Of a stretch of 64,000 nt of DNA, positions 20,042 to 29,343 are shown one piece after another. The position numbers were made by a program, and so were the translations under genes. The notes beneath the pieces are model-generated. The model was not told the origin of the DNA and ran no database searches. It saw only the letters and a list, made by a program, of their open reading frames with translations. Numbering within the stretch: the stretch's first letter is position 1; every line of letters starts with the position of its first letter. Source of the DNA: Lachnospiraceae bacterium (lineage in GTDB: Bacteria > Bacillota > Clostridia > Lachnospirales > Lachnospiraceae); contig JAILEM010000182.1 in NCBI GenBank assembly GCA_024687745.1, forward strand, positions 1 to 64,000, given 5' to 3'.

Positions 20042-20319
20042 TTTTCTCCTCCGAAACTATTTGAACATTTTTTTCATAGGTCAAAGTTTTACAATAAAAC
20101 GGTTTTACTGTTCATATAAAAAAATAATCCGGATTACTTTGCCTGTATGATGATATCACATCACAAATTATATTGCTATTATATAAATAAGATATATGGT
20201 TTCTTATTGTAAATGTTACTATAGTAATGATAATCCTGATAGAAAAAACTGATAAACTATGCTATAGTAGCCATATTATTTCAAATCTTATTTATTAAAA
20301 TTTTTTCAGGAGGTACATT

Positions 20320-20796
20320 ATGGAATTCACTACCGAGATTTTCGGACTCTTTCATATTAAGCGTGCTCTTTTAACGGCGGGAAATAAGGATAAGTTTAAT
20401 ACAATGACCATTGGCTGGGGAGGACTCGGGACCATATGGAATAAACCTATGGCAACTGTTTATGTCAGAGAATCAAGATATACACATGATTTTATGGACG
20501 AAAACGACTATTTTACTATCAGTGTGTATCCTGATGAATATAAAAAAATACTTGGAATTCTTGGACAGAGATCGGGACGGGATATGGATAAAATGAATGA
20601 TTCAGGTCTTACTCCAAAAATACTTTCAGATTCTGTGACCTTTGAAGAAGCAGAGGTAACTTTTGTATGTAAAAAGGTATTTAAGCAGCGCATCCCTATT
20701 GACATGGTACCAAAGGATGCAAGGGAAACCTTTTATTCAGATGGTGATCCGCATGACATGTATATCGGAGAGGTTGTTGAAGTCATTAAAAAATAG
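20320..20796 (+). CDS. Flavin reductase family protein
   Basis: NTMTIGWGGLGTIWNKPMATVYVRESRYTHDFMDENDYFTISVYP. Confidence 0.85.
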   Translation: MEFTTEIFGLFHIKRALLTAGNKDKFNTMTIGWGGLGTIWNKPMATVYVRESRYTHDFMDENDYFTISVYPDEYKKILGILGQRSGRDMDKMNDSGLTPKILSDSVTFEEAEVTFVCKKVFKQRIPIDMVPKDARETFYSDGDPHDMYIGEVVEVIKK

Positions 20797-20857
20797 CTTC
20801 ATTAATGGATCTGATAACTGTTATCAAACCATATCACCAGAGTATTGAAAAATAATA

Positions 20858-20904
20858 AGCCTCCTGCCGGGGATCTTTCCCTCAGCAGAAGGCCTATTTT
20901 TTAA
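20858..20904 (+). terminator. Intrinsic terminator
   Basis: AGCCTCCTGCCGGGG..CCCTCAGCAGAAGGCCT then ATTTTTT. Confidence 0.7.
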
Positions 20905-20930
20905 TTATATATTAGCTAGAAGGCAATTAA

Positions 20931-22652
20931 TTATTTAAGCTTTGTTGTAAGTCCATCATCAAACATCTGCTGTCTCTCATCGATAACTTCCTGATATCCG
21001 GCATCAAGATATTTCTGTGAAAGCTCATCGTAAAGTGCATCAAATTCTTCAGGCGCACACATTACAAGCTGATCACGATACTCAGGATAAACCTCTTCCT
21101 TAAGTGATGTTCCATAATCTGTAACAGATGTAAGAGCTCCACCAAACAGACAGTCTACATTTGCGTATCCTGCTTCATAGAGTGCTAACTGACCCTTGTA
21201 GTTTGCAAGAATGTCATCATAGAAATCCTGAGGAAGTCCCTGAGGATTGATTGCTGCTATATCGCTCTCGATATCTCCGAATGACTTAGATGCTGTAACA
21301 ACCATCCAATAGTCAACATTATTGTTATGTCCCTGCTGTTCGGGAAGACCTGTCTGATCTCCAACTGCTACAGGATTTCCGTTTTCATCATAGTTGAAGT
21401 TAACTCCTTCGATACCCCAGGTCATTGTGAAGAGTGTATCCTCCTGAGCCATCCACTCAAGATACATCTCACCGGCCTTTACTTCGTCTTCGGTTGCGTT
21501 GTTAGCAAATCCGATCATAGCACCAAAGATATTGTTGGGTCTGAATGCATTACTTGATCCCCAGGTATCATCCTGAATGAATTCGCTGCTTGAAACCTTA
21601 ACTCCGAGTTCTGCATCCGGATTTGCTTCATAGAAGGAATTAAGTACATCCATTGTTGACGATACATAACCTGACCACTCGAAAGCCTTACCATTGATAA
21701 AATCTGCATTTACATCATCTGTGCTTCTGAGATAGTATTCAGGATTTAAATATCCATCATTGTAAAGCTCGTTGTTCCATTTAAGAAGTCTCTTCTGTGC
21801 TTCTGTAGAAAGTGCAGGTATCTGATAATCACCGGTTGTGCACCATGTAGCCTCATCCTGAGGATAATCTCTGAACCAGTAGTTCTGATCAGCGCCTGCT
21901 CCGGCAACCTTAGATCCGCTCATAGGATATTCATGTCCGTTCTCAACCATCTTTGCAAGTGCATCTAAAAGCTCTGAGTTAGTTGCGGGATATGATCCGT
22001 CGAGACCTGCCTCTTTGAGCCAGTCCATACGATACCATGTAACGTATGTATAGTTGGTGTTACCATAAGGTCTCATACCCATAACGATGTAATCTTCATC
22101 CTCAAACTTTGTATAATCTGTAAGTCCGTTAGCTTCCATGTTCGACCAGTATGTAGGAGCTATAGCTTTGAACTGCTCAAGATCTATGGGCTGAAGGTAT
22201 CCGTCAGATGCCCATGTAGCAAGCTTATCATAGTCATATTCCATACAAAGAGTAGGAAGAGTGTTTGTTGAAGCAAGCATAGCATAGTCTGTCATTACGT
22301 CAGAACGTGTGATACCCACGTATTCAACCTTGATATTATACTTGTCACCAAAGTTCTCCTGAACCCAGTTTGTCCAATAGTTGTTTTCAACATCTGAGCA
22401 TCCGTTTCCGTTATCTCCTCTGTCGTAAACAGCAATTCTTAATGTTACTTCATCTGCAAATGGCTCCCATGCTCCGGCTTCTGCGGGTGCTTCAGCTGTT
22501 TCTTCGGTTGCTTCTTCTGCAGGTTCCTCAGCTGTCTCTTCTGCTGCTTCGCTTCCGGTTTCTGCAGGTGCTGCTGCTCCTGCTCCGCCGCAGGCTGTAA
22601 GTCCAATTACCATGCTTGCTGCAAGTAATGCACTTATTAATTTCTTCTTCAT
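20931..22652 (-). CDS. ABC transporter sugar-binding lipoprotein (LplA-type)
   Basis: Lipobox GLTACGG, Ala/Glu/Pro-rich linker, 573 aa solute-binding protein followed upstream by two permease genes. Confidence 0.85.
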   Translation of the reverse strand: MKKKLISALLAASMVIGLTACGGAGAAAPAETGSEAAEETAEEPAEEATEETAEAPAEAGAWEPFADEVTLRIAVYDRGDNGNGCSDVENNYWTNWVQENFGDKYNIKVEYVGITRSDVMTDYAMLASTNTLPTLCMEYDYDKLATWASDGYLQPIDLEQFKAIAPTYWSNMEANGLTDYTKFEDEDYIVMGMRPYGNTNYTYVTWYRMDWLKEAGLDGSYPATNSELLDALAKMVENGHEYPMSGSKVAGAGADQNYWFRDYPQDEATWCTTGDYQIPALSTEAQKRLLKWNNELYNDGYLNPEYYLRSTDDVNADFINGKAFEWSGYVSSTMDVLNSFYEANPDAELGVKVSSSEFIQDDTWGSSNAFRPNNIFGAMIGFANNATEDEVKAGEMYLEWMAQEDTLFTMTWGIEGVNFNYDENGNPVAVGDQTGLPEQQGHNNNVDYWMVVTASKSFGDIESDIAAINPQGLPQDFYDDILANYKGQLALYEAGYANVDCLFGGALTSVTDYGTSLKEEVYPEYRDQLVMCAPEEFDALYDELSQKYLDAGYQEVIDERQQMFDDGLTTKLK

Positions 22653-22748
22653 TTTGTTCCTCCTTTTTTTACTTATAAACTTTATATAGCTAACCCAAAC
22701 GGGTTACTTTTATAATTATCAGCTTTGTATTACGTATATGGATCAGCT

Positions 22749-23684
22749 TTAGCCTTTTACCGCACCTACCATTGTACCCTTAACAAAATACTTCTGAAGG
22801 AAGGGGTAGATTATTATGATAGGCACTGTAACAAACATTATACATGCTGCCTGAAGCACTTCAGGAGTAGTCTGAACAACTCCACCCGTATCTGCAAGAG
22901 AAGCATTCTGCGCCTCGGTAGCTGATGCAACAAGCTGATAGAGCTTGTACTGTATAAGCTTTAATTCCGATGATCTTGTATAGTACATATTATCAGCATA
23001 TGCGTTCCACCTTCCCACAGCATAGAATAAAGATAATGTGGCTATTATAGGCTTAGAAAGCGGAAGCACGATCTTCCAGAGTATCTGTATATTTGTAGCT
23101 CCATCCAAAAATGCCGATTCCTCCAAACTATCCGGAATAGTACTCTGGAAAAAGTTTTTCATTATAAGCATGTTGTATGGCGAATAAATGAGCGGAAGTA
23201 TCAGAACCCAAAAAGTATCAAGTATGTGTAACTGATAATATAATATGTACTGAGGTATGATACCGGCGGTGAAGTACATGGGAACCATTAGAATAAAGGA
23301 TAATGTACTCCTGCCCTTAAGTCTCTTCTTGGAAAGGGGATAAGCCGCACATGTACATACTATCATTCCAAGTATCGTAAATACCAGAGTTACAACTACG
23401 GAAAAGAGCATTGAATATGTCATGGACTCGTCCGCAAAAACCTGCTTAAATGCATCAAAGGTAATGTCCTTAGGCCAGAAATATACGGATTTTGACATTA
23501 CAGCCGTATTTCCTGAAATTGATTTTGCAGCAACATGTATAAAAGGGAATACGCAGGTTGCGCAAAGAATTACAATAACAAGGATCATAAGGGCATCACT
23601 TATCTTGAACTTATTGACAGCATTAGCTCCGCCGGATGAAAAGTTTTCTTCTGTTTTCTTTTTTACATCAGTTGTATTAGCCAT
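22749..23684 (-). CDS. Carbohydrate ABC transporter permease (LplC-like)
   Basis: MalG-type EAA loop ESAFLDGATNIQILWKIVLPLSKPIIAT. Confidence 0.9.
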   Translation of the reverse strand: MANTTDVKKKTEENFSSGGANAVNKFKISDALMILVIVILCATCVFPFIHVAAKSISGNTAVMSKSVYFWPKDITFDAFKQVFADESMTYSMLFSVVVTLVFTILGMIVCTCAAYPLSKKRLKGRSTLSFILMVPMYFTAGIIPQYILYYQLHILDTFWVLILPLIYSPYNMLIMKNFFQSTIPDSLEESAFLDGATNIQILWKIVLPLSKPIIATLSLFYAVGRWNAYADNMYYTRSSELKLIQYKLYQLVASATEAQNASLADTGGVVQTTPEVLQAACIMFVTVPIIIIYPFLQKYFVKGTMVGAVKG

Positions 23685-23697
23685 CTTTCAGTCCCTC

Positions 23698-24630
23698 CTA
23701 CAGAAGTCCGTCTTCGCCAAGCTTCTTGGCAATTCTGTCTGATATAAGAACCAGTATCACACCTATTACAGACTGGAACAGACCTACTGCCGTGGCCATA
23801 CTGAACTTATTGTTTCCTATACCTTTATTATAAATATATACGGCCAGCTGATACTGGAATTCCTTAACCTGTGTATTGCCAAGAGCTGTAAGTCTCTCAA
23901 GATTACTTCCCATTACCCTTCCAAGATTCATGATAAGAAGAGTAACAATAGTACTTTTAATACCGGGTAAGGTTATATATATGATCCTCTGCCATCGATT
24001 TGCCCCATCAATCATAGAGGCTTCATACTGTTCTCCGCTTATACCTGTTATAGCGGCCAGATATAAGATAGTTCCCCATCCCATTGACTGCCAGACACCT
24101 ATAAGCAGATACGTGATGGCCCAATGCCATTTTTCATTTAAAAAAGGAATCCCTTCATCTATTATCCCAAGATTCATAAGTGCTATATTTACAAGTCCGC
24201 TGGTAGGCTTAAACATTGTAAGTGCGACACTGCCTATGATCGCCCATGAAAGGAAGTGTGGCAGATATAGAATCGTCTGTGAGACTTTCTTGAATCTTTT
24301 AAATCTGAGCTCATTTAAAATAAGAGCAAGGATTATCGGCATAGGAAATCCTATAAGAAGATCCAGCACATTAAATACAAGTGAATTTCTAAGCGCTCTT
24401 TTGAAGTCTGCATCTTTAAACACTTTTCGGAAGGTGTCCCATCCGACCCACTTACTACCTGCATATCCTTTTGCCGGCTTATAATCCATAAACGCCATTC
24501 TAAGTCCGGGATATGCACCGAAACTGAATATGATTACCATAATGAGCGGTATAAGAAGCAGTAAATATAACTGCCAATCTCTTTTTAAAGCCTGTTTCCA
24601 ACTTGTTTTAGTTTTAACTGTAGCTTTCAT
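23698..24630 (-). CDS. Sugar ABC transporter permease (LplB-like)
   Basis: EASMIDGANRWQRIIYITLPGIKSTI; start moved to Met at 24630, preceded by aggaagg. Confidence 0.88.
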   Translation of the reverse strand: MKATVKTKTSWKQALKRDWQLYLLLLIPLIMVIIFSFGAYPGLRMAFMDYKPAKGYAGSKWVGWDTFRKVFKDADFKRALRNSLVFNVLDLLIGFPMPIILALILNELRFKRFKKVSQTILYLPHFLSWAIIGSVALTMFKPTSGLVNIALMNLGIIDEGIPFLNEKWHWAITYLLIGVWQSMGWGTILYLAAITGISGEQYEASMIDGANRWQRIIYITLPGIKSTIVTLLIMNLGRVMGSNLERLTALGNTQVKEFQYQLAVYIYNKGIGNNKFSMATAVGLFQSVIGVILVLISDRIAKKLGEDGLL

Positions 24631-24816
24631 ATTTTTGGATTCCTTCCTGTTCTTATGGCTAAATATTAGATTAAATGTTTTTTCATATCTATTCACTTAG
24701 TCGAAAATAATATGCATATTCGACCATTTATTTTCAAGCAAATCATAAATTATGTTTATTTTTAATAATAATCATGCCTATTATTTGTGAATATTTCACA
24801 GTAATCGTTTAAGTTA

Positions 24817-25797
24817 TCAGGTGCTCTCACTGAGTTTTTCCGCTCTGGTCCATCCTGTATATTTCATGATCGATGCATTGTCTATTTTCACCATACGCTT
24901 TCTCCATTCGCTTGGCTGAGATCCCATTTTGTCGGAAAAATGTCTGTTAAAGCTTGATACAGACCTGAATCCGACCTGTTCAGATACCGAAAGGATCGAA
25001 TCCTCTGTCGTTCTGAGAAGAATACAGGCCTGAAGTATCCTTATAGTATTCAGATAATCCAGGGGGCTTGTATTCATTATTTCATTGAATATCCTTCTGA
25101 AATGAGTCTGACTCAGATGGCACATATTAGAAAGGTCTTCAATACCGAATTCGGTCATGTAGTTTTCTCTTATATATTCAAGAGCAGGCGCAATAACAAT
25201 AGCATTCTCATGTGATTGCTCATCCGGTGTTTTTTTGTTACGGATCTCTGAATAAACTCTCAAAAGCTTCATGAAAAGCGCAAGAAACAGGCCTTTTACA
25301 CTTATCTGATAATTCATTTCTTTTTCGACCATCTCTCTTAATATCTGTTTTACTATATAATATATATCGCTGTTTTTTTCTCTTGAAAGAACAAGCTGTA
25401 CATTCTGGATCATGTCAGAATACAGTTCACTGTAGGGAGAAGCCCCTCCGTATAATCCTTTCAGAAGTGCATCGGGATTTATATAAATATAGGACCACAG
25501 GCTGCTCTTTCCCTTTGCACTGTAGGTTGTATGGGGTACATTTCGTGAAATTACCGTGACATCTCCTTCTTTAAAGGGTACTTTTTCCTCACCAAACTCC
25601 AAAAAACCGTTGTCACTGTGACATATTCCGATTTCCAAACAATTATGAAAGTGGAGTTTTCCGGATCTTACTTCAGATATGTACCATTCTTCGCCTGTAA
25701 GGACCAAGACCGGGAAGTTGAGCGGCAGCTCATAATTCCTGTATTCTATCATTGTTTTTCTGGGCCGTGACATATCCACATTTCTCCTTTTCCTCAA
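24817..25797 (-). CDS. AraC family transcriptional regulator
   Basis: C-terminal HTH: LSQTHFRRIFNEIMNTSPLDYLNTIRI..VSEQVGFRSVSSFNRHFSDKMGSQPSEWRK. Confidence 0.9.
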   Translation of the reverse strand: MRKRRNVDMSRPRKTMIEYRNYELPLNFPVLVLTGEEWYISEVRSGKLHFHNCLEIGICHSDNGFLEFGEEKVPFKEGDVTVISRNVPHTTYSAKGKSSLWSYIYINPDALLKGLYGGASPYSELYSDMIQNVQLVLSREKNSDIYYIVKQILREMVEKEMNYQISVKGLFLALFMKLLRVYSEIRNKKTPDEQSHENAIVIAPALEYIRENYMTEFGIEDLSNMCHLSQTHFRRIFNEIMNTSPLDYLNTIRILQACILLRTTEDSILSVSEQVGFRSVSSFNRHFSDKMGSQPSEWRKRMVKIDNASIMKYTGWTRAEKLSEST

Positions 25798-25999
25798 AAT
25801 ATCCTCACCTTATCTTTATATCCTGAGCTTTTTTCAGATATAAAAACAGATTTTGGATAAGCTAAATTGTATATGAAACAATTTTATATGTAAATAGTTG
25901 AATTTGCACATTTTTTTAATCTACATGAATAGACTTTTCGACCAAAAATCAATATAATTCAGCTAAATTGATAATACTATGCTGGAAGGAGTATTGATT

Positions 26000-27049
26000 A
26001 TGGCCAATCTGATTTATGACAAAACAGAAGTTGAAAATGCAATAGATAATATAGTTAAACGTACAATGCGAATGGATCTTACCTGGGACTGGCCGGGTGG
26101 TGTGGCTTATTATGGTGTATGTGAGGCATATAATGCAACAGGAAAAAAAGAATATATAGAAGCTCTAAAGGAAAGAGTAGATGAATATATAGAACTCGGT
26201 CTTCCTTCTTTTACAGTTAATACCTGCGCCATGGGACATGCGATGCTTTCTCTGTATGAGTATTCAAACGATGAGAAATATCTGGATATAGCAAAGAAAA
26301 AGATAGATTATCTTGAAAATGAAGCCTTACGATTTGCAGATAATGTTCTGCAGCATACTGTTTCAGTAAACAACGATTTTCCTGAGCAATGCTGGGCAGA
26401 TACGCTCTTTATGGCAGCCTTTTTTCTTCTAAGGGCCGGGGTTATGTTAAAAGATGAAAAACTTATAGATGATGCCCTTAATCAATATTACTGGCACATA
26501 AAATATCTTCAGGATCCTTCAACAGGTCTTTTCTATCACGGTTATAACAATATAACAAAAGATCACATGTCCGGGTTCTTTTGGGGAAGAGCAAATGCAT
26601 GGGCAGCTTATACCATGTCAGAAGTAGGCAGAGTTTTGCCTGAATGCTACCTTTATCCCAAATTTCTTGATGTTGTGGGCTCTCTTAATGAACAGCTTGC
26701 ATCCATCAAGCTCCTTCAGACGCCAGATGGCCTTTTCAGAACAATACTAAATGATGAGGAATCCTATGAGGAGATTTCCGCTTCATGTGGTATCGCTGCA
26801 GCTATGATCAATAAAGGTAATCCTTTACATATTAAATATATAAACAAATCCGTATCAGGAATTCTTAAGAATGTCTCTCCTGACGGAAGGGTTCTTAATG
26901 TTTCAGGTGGTACGGCAGTAATGAAGGACAGGGAAGGATACCGTAACATTTCAAGAGACTGGATACAGGGATGGGGACAGGGACTTGCTCTTGCCTTTTT
27001 CTCAGGTATTTTAAACTATGATAAGGTCAGGAGCGACGGAGCACTCTGA
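26000..27049 (+). CDS. GH105/GH88-type unsaturated rhamnogalacturonyl hydrolase
   Basis: MTWDWPGGVAYYG, FFWGRANAWAAY, DGLFRT; start moved to ATG at 26000 preceded by ggaaggagt. Confidence 0.85.
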   Translation: MANLIYDKTEVENAIDNIVKRTMRMDLTWDWPGGVAYYGVCEAYNATGKKEYIEALKERVDEYIELGLPSFTVNTCAMGHAMLSLYEYSNDEKYLDIAKKKIDYLENEALRFADNVLQHTVSVNNDFPEQCWADTLFMAAFFLLRAGVMLKDEKLIDDALNQYYWHIKYLQDPSTGLFYHGYNNITKDHMSGFFWGRANAWAAYTMSEVGRVLPECYLYPKFLDVVGSLNEQLASIKLLQTPDGLFRTILNDEESYEEISASCGIAAAMINKGNPLHIKYINKSVSGILKNVSPDGRVLNVSGGTAVMKDREGYRNISRDWIQGWGQGLALAFFSGILNYDKVRSDGAL

Positions 27050-27135
27050 TCGGTTTAAGATTAATAACTTATTTACAACGGAAGCTTTATAATTATCTAT
27101 TTTTAAATTAAGAATGTATTTTGGGGGTTATTGAA

Positions 27136-29304
27136 ATGGCAGATTCTATAAAGCATACAAAAGGCGGTTTTACTCTTCCCGGGGAATCCGGATATGAGGA
27201 GCTCACACTTAAACTTGCGGAAAAATGGGGAGCCGATGTCATCAGGGATTCAGACGGAACGGTTCTTTCTGATGAGATCCTTGATTCAGATTACGGAATA
27301 TATTCCACTATCTGTATAATAAGAGACCATAATGAATGGGCGAAGAAGAATACTGACAAGCTTCAGCAGACTTTCCTTATGACAAATCCCAAGGTTGCAG
27401 GAGATACTTTCCTGACCATACATCTTATGGATGACTTTTTTGAGGAACAGTTTCGGGTAAATGACAGCCCTGACTCCATGAAATACTGGCAGGTTTTTGA
27501 CAGAACAACAGGGCATGAAGTAATGGGTAGTTTATGGACCTACGAAAAAGAAGCTCAAAATGTCATTATAACGAATGCCATTCCTTTTCACAGATATACT
27601 GTAAGTTTTCTTGCGTACAGGATCTGGGAAGAGATCTCCATGTATAATCATATAACAAACAATTGGAATAAAGAGCATCTGATGCAGATAGATCCGATAT
27701 ATCCGGCCGTTCAGGAATACATGATCGACTGGCTTACAAACTGGTGTGAAACTCATCCACGTACAAATGTTGTTCGCTTTACCTCTATGTTTTATAACTT
27801 TGTATGGATCTGGGGAAAGAGCGAAAGAAACAGAAACCTTTTTACAGACTGGGGATCTTACGATTTCACCGTGAGTCCTCGTATGCTTGATGCCTTTGCG
27901 GAGAACTGCGGCTATAAGCTTACTTCGGAAGATTTCATCAATAAAGGGGCTCTTCACGTTACTCATACTCCTCCGGTGAAAACACAGAAAGATTATATGG
28001 AATTTGTAAATCAATTCGTAGTTTCTTTTGGTAAAAAACTTGTAAACATCGTACATAAATACGGGAAAAAAGCCTATGTTTTTTATGATGACAGCTGGGT
28101 AGGGGTAGAGCCATATTCAAAGCATTTTAAAGAATTTAATTTTGACGGACTGATAAAATGCGTATTTTCGGGTTTTGAAGTAAGGCTTTGTCAGGGCGCA
28201 TGTGTTGAAACACATGAACTTAGATTTCATCCTTACCTTTTCCCCGTCGGATTAGGAGGACTTCCCACTTTCTCAGAGGGCGGGGATCCGACAGCGGACG
28301 CAAGAAAATACTGGGTTTCTACAAGAAGAGCCTTGCTCAGGGCTAAAATAGACAGAATCGGGCTTGGAGGATACCTCCATCTTGTAGAAAACTTCCCTGA
28401 TTTTGTTGATTATATTGCTAAGATCTCTGATGAATTCCGGATGATTAAATCACTTCACGAAAACGGTACACCAGAATCGCTTCCTATAAAAGTTGCCGTA
28501 CTTCACAGCTGGGGAAGTTTAAGGAGCTGGACCCTAAGCGGCCACTTCCACGAAACTTATATGCATGATCTTATACATGTAAATGAAGCTCTCTCCGGTC
28601 TTCCGGTTGATGTCAGCTTTATAAGTTTTGATGATATTAAGAAAAATGATCTTAGCGAAATTGACGTGATAATTAATGCCGGAGCAGCTAATACAGCATG
28701 GAGCGGCGGCGAAAACTGGAACGATCCCATAATCGAAGAAATACTAAATTCCTGGGTATATAACGGCGGAATTTTCTTAGGAATTAATGAACCATCATCA
28801 GTAGAAGGATTTGACACCATGTTCAAAATGTCAGGGGTTCTGGGTGTAGATAAAGATACACCCGCAAGAGCATGTCATGGTAAGTGGATTTTTGAAAATT
28901 CTACGATAGAAGGACTGATCCCAAGAGGAGCCTATGTACCATCAAAATGCAAGGTACATCTTACAGACGGTAATGCAACTGTACTTTTATCCAAAGATGA
29001 TAATCCGCTATTTACTATCAATAATTTCGGAAAAGGTAAGGGTATATATTTATCTTCATTTGAGACTAATCCCGAGAACAACAGGATGCTTCTCAATATC
29101 CTTCTCTATGCCAAAGGTCTTTCGATGAAACAGAACTATATTGCTGATAATACTTATATCGAATGTGCTGCCTTTATCAACAGCGGAAAAATGGTGGTCA
29201 TTAACAATGTACGTACACTACAGAGTACATCCATACCAACGGAAAATGGTATGGTTAATATAAATGATATCAAACCCTTTGACACAGTTATAGTTGATAT
29301 TTAA
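27136..29304 (+). CDS. GH112 galactosyl phosphorylase (GLNBP/GalRhaP family)
   Basis: KHTKGGFTLPGESGYEELTLKLAEKWGADVIRDSDGTVLSDEIL characteristic of GH112; ATG at 27136 preferred to TTG at 27121. Confidence 0.85.
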   Translation: MADSIKHTKGGFTLPGESGYEELTLKLAEKWGADVIRDSDGTVLSDEILDSDYGIYSTICIIRDHNEWAKKNTDKLQQTFLMTNPKVAGDTFLTIHLMDDFFEEQFRVNDSPDSMKYWQVFDRTTGHEVMGSLWTYEKEAQNVIITNAIPFHRYTVSFLAYRIWEEISMYNHITNNWNKEHLMQIDPIYPAVQEYMIDWLTNWCETHPRTNVVRFTSMFYNFVWIWGKSERNRNLFTDWGSYDFTVSPRMLDAFAENCGYKLTSEDFINKGALHVTHTPPVKTQKDYMEFVNQFVVSFGKKLVNIVHKYGKKAYVFYDDSWVGVEPYSKHFKEFNFDGLIKCVFSGFEVRLCQGACVETHELRFHPYLFPVGLGGLPTFSEGGDPTADARKYWVSTRRALLRAKIDRIGLGGYLHLVENFPDFVDYIAKISDEFRMIKSLHENGTPESLPIKVAVLHSWGSLRSWTLSGHFHETYMHDLIHVNEALSGLPVDVSFISFDDIKKNDLSEIDVIINAGAANTAWSGGENWNDPIIEEILNSWVYNGGIFLGINEPSSVEGFDTMFKMSGVLGVDKDTPARACHGKWIFENSTIEGLIPRGAYVPSKCKVHLTDGNATVLLSKDDNPLFTINNFGKGKGIYLSSFETNPENNRMLLNILLYAKGLSMKQNYIADNTYIECAAFINSGKMVVINNVRTLQSTSIPTENGMVNINDIKPFDTVIVDI

Positions 29305-29343
29305 GCAGGTTACAATAATTTATCCTGATATTAATCCTAGGTT

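Noticed and set aside
27532-28056. 174-aa minus-strand ORF inside the GH112 gene
   Set aside because: Antisense to a well-supported conserved CDS; no recognisable family.
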